Positions 9,201-16,996 of a stretch of DNA of 64,000 nucleotides are shown in pieces; the first letter of the stretch is position 1, and every line of letters starts with the position of its first letter. Position numbers and translations under genes: made by a program. The DNA comes from Methylocaldum marinum (GTDB taxonomy: Bacteria; Pseudomonadota; Gammaproteobacteria; Methylococcales; Methylococcaceae): contig NZ_AP017928.1 in assembly GCF_003584645.1 (NCBI RefSeq), forward strand, positions 2,828,395 through 2,892,394. Reading direction: 5' to 3'. The notes under the pieces are model-generated. The model was not told where the DNA came from, did no database searches, and saw only the letters and a program-made list of their open reading frames with translations.

Positions 9201-9367
9201 AAGACGGCCTGCGCCCGAACTGCTCCATCCGGCTTAAGGAGAGTTTTGATCTCCAATGCGTAGGGATGATTTTCTGGAACAGTTGCGCCGCGTCGATGCA
9301 AAACAGCAGGTTCGGCAGCATAGCCAAGCCGTTCCAGCCAGTTCTGCAGGGCCACGGACGTCACCAC
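6257..9367 (-). CDS. N6-adenine DNA methyltransferase (Eco57I/N6_Mtase-like, 1036 aa)
   Basis: A large single-chain DNA methyltransferase. Visible family motifs are YYTPRHLA (about 313-320), the SAM-binding DGACGSGILL (341-350) and the catalytic NPPW (458-461) of N6-adenine enzymes. About 300 residues precede the methylase domain, including a beta-rich stretch AVFDVEGVPTVVIIG, and some 550 follow, probably including target recognition. The gene follows the MerR-like regulator by 100 bases and is coupled to the downstream nuclease candidate. Length and layout resemble type IIG/Eco57I-like or BREX PglX-type enzymes, but no other BREX gene is present. It is probably the modification half of a restriction or defence system carried as ICE cargo. 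Confidence 0.85.
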   Translation of the reverse strand: MVTSVALQNWLERLGYAAEPAVLHRRGATVPENHPYALEIKTLLKPDGAVRAQAVFDVEGVPTVVIIGNDDQPLTEQDLDDVRKRVWNQNLAAVVIEIQCDSALVVPARKLRNAGKRLALGEARPDGPFSAADIASANLSRREPTWFDVKERVDQKLLTNLSTTVSRLTSSGFLNVSDEGSCRQLAELLMGQVLFVSYLEHREIVSSTYREKRSVCELHSLVDRADRAGIRNLIDWLRSDFNGDFLGEDCHDPWAMLSHQGFKLLSLFLKHTDMRTGQGDFWNYDFNYIPVELLSGIYETFLTPEQQAKDGAYYTPRHLATLVVDLAFATSSDPLQETIFDGACGSGILLTTAYRRLIALSEARHQCQLSFAERGDLLKSRIFGGDINFMACRVTAFSLYLSLLEGLDPADILEAQEREGVKLPSLAGANLVHGTAAADFFVDTHSFDGQRFSLVISNPPWTKPESEDISSADIWADRSGIPFVRRQIAGAYALRALDFLTDSGRACIILPIGQFLAPPSERFVSYLLGLYRPNRLINFGDLQGLLFPSAENTCHVFVGEKRPKTAAHHIPFGETFDYCVPKADMSLALGRLTMQSADRHILQTRSVAQDPQLLITMMWGDANDLALWIRLTARGTFADFWKGHRAFRRWINRKGIQLNDKTRETVSAERLREMPFVPITALRAGSPVLHPELLEQWPEDQEHVVGLTDDIIKVFDGPRVLFSDGFSKQEHNIRAVFFDGPASFTHSVGVIAGPKTDATLLKFAAVYLRSSLARYFLMMRGWKMLCERNGLHLIDLERFPFFDPESAPDPKAAAASLASVADQMDALAQLPELEQPRSYDELRSALDEAVFDYFGLTENERVLVRETVEVLMPSIRPRSFKSLDTPAQRQAGSDDFRTYAAMLGEALTSWRVRTQGRGRFDVRVTLTDPKRAGPSGIVRIAYAESPTGAPTVDATINDQLVLATLAELRSAGLRTIPAGAALTLVPDAHIWVDGALYLVRSLARRNWTVRQALRDAEHIVRSVQSRAGKAKPLEVT

Positions 9368-9467
9368 CGAATCTCCGAGTTTGATGAAAAATAGAACATA
9401 GCAAGAACATACTGCTCTGCGAGGCTAGCCTTTTGTCTTCTGAGCCAAGCTTGGGCGCACCGTCCTG

Positions 9468-10001
9468 TCATGCTGACCGCCTGCGACCGGAGGCCGTCGA
9501 AGAAGGACTGATATGATCAACGACCGATCCTCGCTGGGCGCCATGCACAGCCGGCAGCGAGAACAGGTCGAGTTGGCCATTCAGGCTTGAGGGGTTTGGC
9601 AGAGCGAAGCCGGCCGATATTGCGGCAAGATGCGGATCGAGGCGGAGTAGGACGGCATCATCAGAGGCCACCTCGCTTTCGTTATTAATGAGCTTCCAAC
9701 TGTCGTCGCCGAGAAGTGCCAATGTCTGCCCCCATAACGCGACAAACGAAGTACTGCGTAATTGCCGGCGCAAGCCCGACAAGAAGGTCTTGTGGGCTTG
9801 CAGCTCCAAATGAAACCGTTCACGAAGCGTAACCGCGATTCTAAGGACTAAGATCGTCTGCCAACTGAACTGTGCTGGAGATCCCTTTTTCTTCGGTCGA
9901 ATGTCGGCTGGTACCAAGGCTCGCCGGCTGGTCCATTCACGCAGCTTGTCAACCGACAGGCCAGTGAGTCTAGATGCAGCTGGGGTCGTGACATAACACA
10001 T
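9468..10001 (-). CDS. MerR-like HTH regulator
   Basis: A 177-residue protein with an N-terminal winged-helix segment of MerR/excisionase type (SRLTGLSVDKLREWTSRRAL, about residues 8-27, then FSWQTILVLRIAVTLRERF). The remainder is not recognised. The ATG at 10001 was chosen because AGGAGG lies five bases upstream; a GTG two codons earlier is possible. It is the first gene before the methyltransferase and nuclease candidate on the same strand and probably controls them. Repeated TCGGGT motifs lie in its own promoter. Confidence 0.7.
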   Translation of the reverse strand: MCYVTTPAASRLTGLSVDKLREWTSRRALVPADIRPKKKGSPAQFSWQTILVLRIAVTLRERFHLELQAHKTFLSGLRRQLRSTSFVALWGQTLALLGDDSWKLINNESEVASDDAVLLRLDPHLAAISAGFALPNPSSLNGQLDLFSLPAVHGAQRGSVVDHISPSSTASGRRRSA

Positions 10002-10017
10002 GGGCACCTCCTAAGTT

Positions 10018-10066
10018 CGGATATTATACCCGACCTTTTACCAAGAATGGGTATATCACCCGATCT
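10018..10066 (-). promoter_or_regulatory. Putative autoregulated promoter of the MerR-like gene
   Basis: On the minus strand a perfect TATAAT -10 lies at 10023-10028. It is embedded in a TCGGGTATAATAT motif that is repeated, slightly altered, at 10053-10064. The distal copy also forms the palindrome GGGT-N5-ACCC (10049-10061). Paired motifs overlapping a -10 just before a DNA-binding gene suggest an operator. No convincing -35 was found. Confidence 0.4.
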
Positions 10067-10600
10067 CTCGCCTAACAAATGTCTCTTCCGAGAATTTCTA
10101 GCGAGCCGCGGATAATCGCGATTTTTTTACATTAATCATTAAGTTAGACAGGATTCCACCACCTAAGTCGGACCCTTGCACTTAAATACCGACTTTTTCG
10201 ACACAATCAACCAATAGTGCCAATTCAAAAATACGCCCAAAAGCAGCCGTTCGAGCGAAATCCATGACTAGGCACGAGTGACTGTTTGGTTAGGGATGTG
10301 CGACGCCTGTCCATACGCACTAAGGCATCAGATTACGAATAAACTTGCCGGGCAGGCGTCGCACATCCCTAAGCCATAACCACCGATCACTGACGATCGC
10401 TGAACAACTGCTTTCGGACCATTCGCAGGAACGTGACGATTAGTTTTCCTCAGCTACCCCGACACATTCCGTTTTCCGTCCGGGAGTCAAAACTCTCTTC
10501 TCTTCTCCTAAAACCGCTGCACACAAACAAACGGTTTTCCTTTGAATTCATCTCCCATTCGCCGCACTCTCTCACTCCGAGTGGAACAGGAGACGATCCG
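10067..10600. other. Intergenic region between cargo and ICE remnant
   Basis: About 530 bases, noticeably AT-rich near 10100-10250, with no gene I can support. It holds the long inverted repeat at 10290-10372 and a weak hairpin AAAACCG/CGGTTTT near 10510-10545. Confidence 0.5.
10290..10372. repeat. 83-bp element with perfect 20-bp terminal inverted repeats
   Basis: The left arm TTAGGGATGTGCGACGCCTG (10290-10309) is the exact reverse complement of the right arm (10353-10372), with 43 bases between. The compact size and lack of coding capacity fit a MITE-like or REP-doublet element. No flanking target duplication is obvious. Confidence 0.8.
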
Positions 10601-10884
10601 ATGCGGAGTGGGCGGTTTGGCGTGGTTCTTCTTTGGGCGACGGTTGCCCTGGCCGATGACGACGGCAAGCGGGCGGCGCGGGTGATTCGCGAGGTCGAGG
10701 CGCTGACGCGCTGATCGCCCAAGCCGAGGCGCAAGCCAACCCGGATGCCCGCGTCAAATTCCATTATCCCTGGCTCAAACAGGATCTTGGGTACATCAAG
10801 CTCGGCATCCGGGAGCACATCGAGACACCCCGCTCCGAACCGAGATCGTTTCTCCCGCTCAAGGGCGATTACCGCCATTATTGA
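10601..10884 (+). pseudogene. RAQPRD-family ICE protein, frameshifted
   Basis: It begins at ATG 10601 behind AACAGGAG with a signal-like MRSGRFGVVLLWATVALADD, then RVIREVEALTR and a premature TGA at 10712. The neighbouring frame continues IAQAEAQANPDARVKFHYPW and ends with PRSEPRSFLPLKGDYRHY, which contains the degenerate RAQPRD signature naming this family. Restoring one base near 10708-10712 gives a full-length product. RAQPRD genes sit between TIGR03747 and TIGR03758 in these ICEs, exactly as here. Confidence 0.82.
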
Positions 10885-10899
10885 CCCGGCCCAAAATAA

Positions 10900-10961
10900 C
10901 GTTCGCCCTGAGCTTGTGGAAGGGCGCTCGGCTTGGGGCTTCGACAAGCTCAGCCCGAACG
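10900..10961. repeat. 60-bp dispersed repeat, copy 2 (inverted)
   Basis: The reverse complement matches the copy at 4257-4317 with only a few substitutions and one indel. It is inserted between RAQPRD and the TIGR03758 gene. Confidence 0.8.
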
Positions 10962-11004
10962 GAATCAATAGGGTATTTAAGGGCTGGATTAATAAATCCG
11001 GCGG

Positions 11005-11427
11005 ATGGCGATCGACGCCGCTTCATCCGCCGTCTTCGTTCAGGGTTCCGGAGTCGACGCCGCGACGCTGCAAATGACCGTGGTCTCGGTCGCCGCCGTG
11101 GGTGTCCTGGTCTGGCTGGCCTGGACCGCTTTCGCTCTGTGGCGCGATTGGCGGGACGGGAGTCTTGGCCTGATGGACCTGCAATGGGGTCTGATGCGGG
11201 CGGCGGCGCTCAGTTTGCTGCTGATCTTTCTGATCCGGTGCGCCGTTTGGCCTCTTCTCGCTGAAACGGAGTGTGAACACATGCATCCCAACAAACCTCA
11301 TCTGATTCAAGGTCCGTCAACGGTCGGCCTGGTGTTCGCCGTGGCCGCCGGCCAGGCGCTGGCGGCTCTGCCCGCGCCGGTTGCACCGGGCACGGCCCCG
11401 TCGCCTCGGAGAGACATTGATCGTTAA
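11005..11427 (+). pseudogene. TIGR03758 ICE membrane protein read through into truncated TIGR03745
   Basis: Residues 1 to about 80 form a small membrane protein with segments around VSVAAVGVLVWLAWTAFALW and ALSLLLIFLIRCAVW, matching the TIGR03758 (DUF3262) ICE family. Then, in the same frame, comes what should be a separate gene: GGAG, a spacer and ATG 11281 encoding MHPNKPHLIQ with a signal-peptide-like stretch and ALPAPVAPG, the start of the TIGR03745 pilin-like protein. The TIGR03758 stop has been lost, probably by a small indel, and TIGR03745 is cut off near 11405. The ICE remnant ends here. Confidence 0.6.
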
Positions 11428-11636
11428 ATAATTGTTGAACCTTGTCGCTTCTCCCCTACACTGATGATGCCGTCGATGCTACGACCGATAACGTTCGGAG
11501 CTTCCGGTACGGAATCGGCCTATCGACTTCGGTACGACTTTAGGGACAGCGTGCCTGATATCCGTTTCAATACCCATGAATCGGACGTGCTTGGATGCCC
11601 CTCACGAAGACCAATAAGAAAACTAAGGAGGAGACC

Positions 11637-13400
11637 ATGAGTTCACAAGCCCCACTGCTCGAAGCGGTCGTCATAGGCAGCGGCTTCGGCGGTTCCATCA
11701 GCTTCTGTCGGCTGGCGCAAAAATGGAAAGATCGGGTATTGCTGCTGGAACGCGGCAAGCGCTATCCGATGGGATCGTTCCCCCGCTCGCCACACCAAAT
11801 GGCCGCCAATTTCTGGAATTTGCCGGACGAGGCGGTGAAACGTCCCGGGCACATCCGCAAACGAACCCTACGCGGCATGTTCGACATCCGCAACTACACG
11901 CGCATGGATGCCGTCGTCTGTGCCGGGCTGGGCGGCGGATCTCTGATTTATGCCAATGTCTTTCTGGAGCCTCCGGAGCAGGTGTTCCAGCGCGGCTGGC
12001 CCAAGCGACTAAACAAAGCCTTCCTTCAGCCTTATTACCGGGTAGCCAAGGCGGTTCTCGCCGCGCGTCCGATTCCCGCGTGGAACGAGGAGCCCCGCCG
12101 CCGCATCGTCCGAACCGAACTGTTCCGGAGTTTCGCCGAAAACCAGCAGCGCAATTCCACCCTGGCGGACATCTGCGTCTTTTTCGGCAACGATTTCGAG
12201 AACCCCACTCCCATCGGCATTCAGGAGAAAAATCGTTACGGTGCCGCGCAGACCTCATGCACTTACTGCGGAGAATGCGACGTGGGCTGCAACACCCACT
12301 CGAAGAACACGCTCGATCTCAATTATCTCTACGTCGCCGAACACGTGCACAAGGCGCGGATACAAACCGACTGCCCGGCGGAAAAAATCGTTCCGTTGAA
12401 CGAGCGCGGCGAAGAGGATAGCAGCGCCGACGGATCGCACGGTTATCGGGTCTATTACCGCCATCTCGATCACGGTCCCGCCCATGTCGACACTCGCCGC
12501 GTCGTGGTATCCGCCGGCACCCTGGGCACCAACGAACTGCTGCTGCGCTGCCGCGACCTGTACGGCACGCTGCCGCGTCTCAGCCGGCGCCTGGGACAAC
12601 GCTTTTCGGGTAACGGCGACTTCCTGTCCTTCGTGGTGGAAGGGAAGAAACCGGCCGATCCCAATTACGGTCCGGTGATTACCCAGTACACCGATTACAA
12701 CCTGTTCGACAAACACGACCCGAACCGCGGTTTTGTCCTGGAAGACGCCAGCTATCCCGCGTTCGCCGCCTGGTTCGCCGAGGGCTTACAGCCGAGCGTG
12801 AATCCGCTCGGGATGCTGAAAAAGGCTTGGCGGATGCTCAAAACCCTGTGGCATTACATTCGGCAAAGCCTGTTGGGCGGCAAGTGGACGGGATCCATGG
12901 GCGACGTCTTCTATCAGATGCTCAAGGGCGATGTTTCCTACCGCAGCAGCGTGCTGCTGTGCATGGGACTCGACAAGGGCGACGGCGTACTGACCCTCAG
13001 GGACGGACACCTGGACCTCGACTGGCCGCAGGAAACCAGCATGCCCCTTTATCAGGCCATTCTGGATTGCGGGGAAAAATTCAAAAACTTCATCCAATCC
13101 TGGCTGTTCACGCCGTTGCCCACCTGGAACTGGCCCATCCGCAACAACATCACGGTGCATTCACTCGGCGGCTGCATCCTCGCGGACAGCCCCGAGGAAG
13201 GCGTCGTCAGCGCCGGCGAAAGCGATCGGGGCCAAGTTTTCGGCTACCGGGGCCTTTATGTCGCCGACGGCTCGGTCCTGCCCAGCGCCGTGGGAGCCAA
13301 TCCGGTCGCAACCATTTCCGCCGTCTCGGAGTGGATCGCTCAGGGCATTACCGGCAATCCCGATCTCCCCAGCGACGACCTCGCCAAATCCATCGCTTAA
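11637..13400 (+). CDS. GMC oxidoreductase, cholesterol-oxidase-like
   Basis: A 587-residue FAD enzyme. The dinucleotide-binding GSGFGG is at residues 14-19, with ERGKRYP next to it. A cysteine cluster SCTYCGECDVGCN lies near 206-220, and the C-terminal active-site region has VHSLGGC, YVADGS and VGANPVATI, corresponding to the conserved His and Asn of cholesterol oxidases. The family oxidises 3-beta-hydroxysterols or other alcohols. The start at 11637 has AAGGAGGAG upstream, and the frame extends 14 codons further without a better site. It is 18 bases from the hydrolase gene, so the two are co-transcribed. The nearby sterol biosynthesis genes suggest a sterol substrate, which is an inference. 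Confidence 0.85.
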   Translation: MSSQAPLLEAVVIGSGFGGSISFCRLAQKWKDRVLLLERGKRYPMGSFPRSPHQMAANFWNLPDEAVKRPGHIRKRTLRGMFDIRNYTRMDAVVCAGLGGGSLIYANVFLEPPEQVFQRGWPKRLNKAFLQPYYRVAKAVLAARPIPAWNEEPRRRIVRTELFRSFAENQQRNSTLADICVFFGNDFENPTPIGIQEKNRYGAAQTSCTYCGECDVGCNTHSKNTLDLNYLYVAEHVHKARIQTDCPAEKIVPLNERGEEDSSADGSHGYRVYYRHLDHGPAHVDTRRVVVSAGTLGTNELLLRCRDLYGTLPRLSRRLGQRFSGNGDFLSFVVEGKKPADPNYGPVITQYTDYNLFDKHDPNRGFVLEDASYPAFAAWFAEGLQPSVNPLGMLKKAWRMLKTLWHYIRQSLLGGKWTGSMGDVFYQMLKGDVSYRSSVLLCMGLDKGDGVLTLRDGHLDLDWPQETSMPLYQAILDCGEKFKNFIQSWLFTPLPTWNWPIRNNITVHSLGGCILADSPEEGVVSAGESDRGQVFGYRGLYVADGSVLPSAVGANPVATISAVSEWIAQGITGNPDLPSDDLAKSIA

Positions 13401-13418
13401 ATCCCGGAGGCATCCGCC

Positions 13419-15164
13419 ATGAGTACGAATCTTCAAAATCCCATCGGCTTCCAATTCACCGAAGAAATGAAGGGCTACCTTGCCGCCGGCGAGACTTCGT
13501 TCGAGGACGGCTACCGGAAGGGCGAGGCCGACGGCAGCTATTTCATGTTCCACCTGATCATCAAGACCGAGGACCTGGACGGTTTTCTCGCGTCTTCGGA
13601 ACACCAGGCCCAGGCTATCGGCTACGTCCAGGGCTCCCTGGTCGGCGGACGGCGCCCGGTCCTGAAAGGCGTTTTCAACCTGTTCGTCGATACCGCCGAC
13701 CTGAATCGCAAGGAGATGCGCTATCGCCTGTTTCTCGAGGACTCCGAAGGCCGCCCGCTCACCCTGAGCGGGTTCAAGAGCATCCAGAACAATGCCGGTC
13801 CGGATGTCTGGAAGGACACCACGACCCTGTTCACCAATCTTTATCGCGGCCATTTGCAGGCGGATCAGGAGGCCGGCGCGGAGTTGTTCGCCGCCGGCAT
13901 TCTGCGTATCGAGCTTCCCGATTTCATGCACCAGCTGACCACGCTGCGCGCGGATGCGCCGACCCTCCCGGCACGGCTCTCCGCCATGGAACGCTTCGGC
14001 AAATTCTTCTTCGGTGCCTTGTGGGAAACCTACGCGCCGTCACTGATGCCGAAGATCGGTCCCTTCGAGCGCGAAATTCCGCTCTATACCACGGAAGGCG
14101 TACGCGATGCCGAAATCACCACCCACCCGTTCACCACCGCCGATCGGTTGGGACTGAGCCTGCTGCGGTTCCAGCGGGCGCCTTGCGACGACGTGGTGGT
14201 CATCATTCACGGGCTGACCACGTCCAGCGACATGTTCATCATGCCGGAGCACTACAATCTGGTGCAGTACCTCCTGGACCACGGCTTCACCGATGTCTGG
14301 ACCATGGACTTCCGCATGAGCAACCGGTATCCCTATAACCTGCATCGCAACCGCTACAACATGGACGACATCGCCCTGTTCGATCATCCGGCGGCCATCG
14401 CGACGGTGCGCCGCGCGGTCGGCGAGGGCAAGCGCATCCACGTGATCTGCCATTGCCTGGGATCGGTATCGTTCGTGATGAGCCTGTTCGGCAAAGCGGT
14501 GACCGGCATTCGCAGCGTCATCGCCAACAGCGTGTCCCTTACCCCGCGGGTGCCCGCCTGGTCGAAAGTCAAGCTCGCCGCGGGACCGTTCCTCTGCGAT
14601 TACCTGCTGAGCGTCGAATACATCAATCCTTATTGGCGGCGCGAGCCCGGCTGGTCGATGGGAAAGCTTCTGGGCGGGCTGATTTCGTTCTTCCACCGGG
14701 AATGCGATTCCCCGGAATGCCATATGCTCAGCTTCATGTGGGGCACCGGCTTTCCGGCTCTGTACAGCCACGAGAACCTGCTCGACGTCACCCATAGGCG
14801 CGGCGGCGATCTGTACGGCGGCGTCAGCGTGCATTACTACCGCCATGTCCGAAAGATGGTTCAGGCCGGCAGCACGGCAGTGAAATTCGAGCCCGGCGAT
14901 GCCAAGTATCAAGCCCTGCCCGACAATTATTTCGCCTATGCCGCCGACATCGAGACGCCGGTATTGTTCATGACCGGCCAGGAGAATCACGTGTTCACCG
15001 ATTCCAATATCGTCTGCCACCAGCGGCTGGAAAAAATCGTGCCGGGGCGGCACCAACTGCATGTGTTTCCCGGTTATGGCCACCAGGATGTGTTCATGGG
15101 GAAAAACGTCCATGTGGATATTTTTCCGCGTCTCCTGCAATTCCTGGAAAGCCAGCGAAACTAG
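13419..15164 (+). CDS. Alpha/beta hydrolase with Cys at the nucleophile elbow
   Basis: A 581-residue protein. Residues 1 to about 200 form an unrecognised domain (FQFTEEMKGYLAAGETSFED near the start). Residues from about 260 form an alpha/beta hydrolase: VVVIIHGLTTSSDMF gives the oxyanion region, VICHCLGSVSF places Cys346 where Ser is usual, and GYGHQDVF holds the catalytic His. GGAGG precedes ATG 13419. As I recall, related proteins are fused behind cholesterol-oxidase-like GMC domains in some bacteria, so this pair may be the split form. It could be an esterase or acyltransferase acting on the GMC product. The substrate is unknown. Confidence 0.78.
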   Translation: MSTNLQNPIGFQFTEEMKGYLAAGETSFEDGYRKGEADGSYFMFHLIIKTEDLDGFLASSEHQAQAIGYVQGSLVGGRRPVLKGVFNLFVDTADLNRKEMRYRLFLEDSEGRPLTLSGFKSIQNNAGPDVWKDTTTLFTNLYRGHLQADQEAGAELFAAGILRIELPDFMHQLTTLRADAPTLPARLSAMERFGKFFFGALWETYAPSLMPKIGPFEREIPLYTTEGVRDAEITTHPFTTADRLGLSLLRFQRAPCDDVVVIIHGLTTSSDMFIMPEHYNLVQYLLDHGFTDVWTMDFRMSNRYPYNLHRNRYNMDDIALFDHPAAIATVRRAVGEGKRIHVICHCLGSVSFVMSLFGKAVTGIRSVIANSVSLTPRVPAWSKVKLAAGPFLCDYLLSVEYINPYWRREPGWSMGKLLGGLISFFHRECDSPECHMLSFMWGTGFPALYSHENLLDVTHRRGGDLYGGVSVHYYRHVRKMVQAGSTAVKFEPGDAKYQALPDNYFAYAADIETPVLFMTGQENHVFTDSNIVCHQRLEKIVPGRHQLHVFPGYGHQDVFMGKNVHVDIFPRLLQFLESQRN

Positions 15165-15276
15165 GCGACAGCCATCATCCCGGAAAAGGCAGTTGATCGC
15201 CTGAATGGATCGAAAGCCCGATGAATCCGGGCGGTCCAAAATTCTGCCGATTCCGGCGTTTGACCCGGTGCGTGAC
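15165..15276. other. Spacer between hydrolase and IS605-type element
   Basis: About 110 bases with no gene or convincing terminator. The hydrolase transcript probably ends here. Confidence 0.4.
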
Positions 15277-15340
15277 AAGCGCCGCCGTTCAGGGCGGGGA
15301 AGGATAGCGCGGACGGCGCAGCCGTCCTTGTCTTTGGGTT

Positions 15341-15754
15341 TCAGTGTGGGGTTTGCTGCTGCTCGATGTACTGGCGCACGATGGAAATCGGCGCGCCGCC
15401 ACAGCTTGAAGCGAAATAGGACGGCGACCACAGCACGCCTTTCCAGTAGCGCTTCTGGATGTCGGGCCGTTCCTTCCGCAGCAGGCGACTGGAGACGCCT
15501 TTGAGGCTGTTCACGAGATTGGAGACAGCCACCTTGGGCGGGTATTCCACAAGCAGGTGAACGTGATCGTCCTCGCCGTCCATCTCGATCAGTTGCGCCT
15601 CGAAGTCGGCGCAGACCTTGGCGAAGATCGTGCGCAGCCGGTTGATGGCGTCGCCATCGAATACCCTGCGGCGATATTTCGCCACAAAGACCAAGTGGAC
15701 GTGCATTTTGAAAACGCAGTGCCGTCCATGCCTTATATCGTTGTCATTGTTCAT
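15341..15754 (-). CDS. tnpA: IS605 TnpA, Y1 HUH transposase
   Basis: A 137-residue rolling-hairpin single-strand transposase. HVHLLVEYPP (about residues 62-71) supplies the HUH metal-binding pair, and the nucleophilic Tyr is in IVRQYIEQQ near residue 127. MHVHLVFVAKYRRRVFDG at residues 17-34 is the conserved N-terminal strand. The start at 15754 (MNNDNDIRHGRHC) was preferred over a Met nine codons upstream because it matches the family's N-terminus. It is divergent from tnpB with about 15 bases between the starts. Confidence 0.9.
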   Translation of the reverse strand: MNNDNDIRHGRHCVFKMHVHLVFVAKYRRRVFDGDAINRLRTIFAKVCADFEAQLIEMDGEDDHVHLLVEYPPKVAVSNLVNSLKGVSSRLLRKERPDIQKRYWKGVLWSPSYFASSCGGAPISIVRQYIEQQQTPH

Positions 15755-15769
15755 AGACCAAACTATACT

Positions 15770-16996
15770 ATGCGCATGCAACGCCTCAAAGCCTTCACAT
15801 TCGAACTACGCCCGACCGGCGAGCAGCAGCGCCAGATGCGCCGCTTCGCTGGCTCGTGCCGGTTCGTCTACAACAAGGCGCTGGCGTTGCAGAAAGAGCG
15901 CTACGAGCGCGGAGAGAAGAAGCTGGGCTACGCCGGGCTATGCAAGCTGCTCACCGAGTGGCGCAACAGCGATGAAACGGCGTGGTTGGCGGATGCGCCA
16001 GTGCATCCGCTGCAACAGACTCTCAAGGATTTGGAGCGGGCCTACAGCAACTTCTTCGCCAAGCGGGCCGACTTTCCACGTTTCAAGAAGAAAGGCCAGC
16101 GCGACAGCTTCCGCTACCCCGACCCGAAACAGATCAAGCTCGATCAGGGCAACAGTCGCATCTTCCTGCCCAAGCTCGGCTGGCTGCGCTATCGCAATAG
16201 CCGGGATGTGCTGGGTACGGTGAAGAACGTCACCGTCAGCCTGTCGGGCGGTAAGTGGTTCGTGTCGATCCAGACCGAGCGCGAGGTCGAGCAGCCCATC
16301 CCGCAGGGTGGCGCGGTCGGCATCGACATGGGGCTGGCCCGGTTCGCTACGCTCTCGGATGGCACGTTCCACGCGCCGCTCAACAGCTTCAAGCGGCATG
16401 AGACACGCTTGCGCAAGGCACAGCAAGCACTATCCCGCAAAGTGAAGTTCAGCAACAACTGGAAGAAGGCGAAAGCCCGCGTCCAGCGCATTCATTCCCG
16501 CATCGGCAACGCCCGCCGCGACTTCCTGCACAAGACCTCGACCGCGATCAGCCAAAACCACGCGATGGTGTGTATCGAGGATTTGCAGGTACGGAACATG
16601 TCCAGGTCAGCGGCAGGTACTACCGAACAACCGGGACGAAACGTTCGGGCCAAGTCTGGCCTGAACAAGTCCATCCTCGATCAAGGCTGGTTCGAGTTCC
16701 GCCGCCAACTGGATTACAAGCTGGCGTGGCAAGGCGGCTGGCTGGTTGCAGTGCCGCCACAGAACACGAGCCGTACCTGTCCGTGCTGCGGCCATGTGTC
16801 TGCCGACAACCGGCAGACGCAAGCCCGATTTGCGTGTGTGGAATGTGGCTTCGAGGAAAACGCCGATGTGGTCGGCGCGATCAATGTGCTAAGGGCGGGA
16901 CACGCCCGGTTCGCCTGTGAAGTGAGCGATGCAGTAGGGTCGCCAGCAGCAGGAACCCACCGAAGCGACTCAGGGGCGGCTCAATGCCGCCCCTGA
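15770..16996 (+). CDS. tnpB: TnpB RNA-guided nuclease (RuvC, OrfB)
   Basis: A 408-residue TnpB. The N-terminal HTH/wedge region starts MRMQRLKAFTFELRPTGEQ. The split RuvC site is complete, with Asp in GIDMGLARFA, Glu in CIEDLQVRNM and Asp in ENADVVGAINVL. A zinc ribbon CPCCGH...CVEC lies between the last two. TnpB cleaves DNA next to a short TAM using an omega RNA derived from the element's right end, and promotes retention of the element. The ATG at 15770 is followed by another at 15776. The stop at 16994-16996 lies inside a strong hairpin that is probably part of the guide scaffold. Confidence 0.92.
   Translation: MRMQRLKAFTFELRPTGEQQRQMRRFAGSCRFVYNKALALQKERYERGEKKLGYAGLCKLLTEWRNSDETAWLADAPVHPLQQTLKDLERAYSNFFAKRADFPRFKKKGQRDSFRYPDPKQIKLDQGNSRIFLPKLGWLRYRNSRDVLGTVKNVTVSLSGGKWFVSIQTEREVEQPIPQGGAVGIDMGLARFATLSDGTFHAPLNSFKRHETRLRKAQQALSRKVKFSNNWKKAKARVQRIHSRIGNARRDFLHKTSTAISQNHAMVCIEDLQVRNMSRSAAGTTEQPGRNVRAKSGLNKSILDQGWFEFRRQLDYKLAWQGGWLVAVPPQNTSRTCPCCGHVSADNRQTQARFACVECGFEENADVVGAINVLRAGHARFACEVSDAVGSPAAGTHRSDSGAAQCRP

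Noticed and set aside
6257..9367. BREX or DISARM system
   Set aside because: Only a PglX-like methylase is present; no PglZ, BrxC, helicase or phospholipase-D partner is in the window.
14040..15431. 463-codon minus-strand frame opposite the hydrolase
   Set aside because: It lies antisense to a well-supported gene and has no domain; a GC-rich shadow frame.
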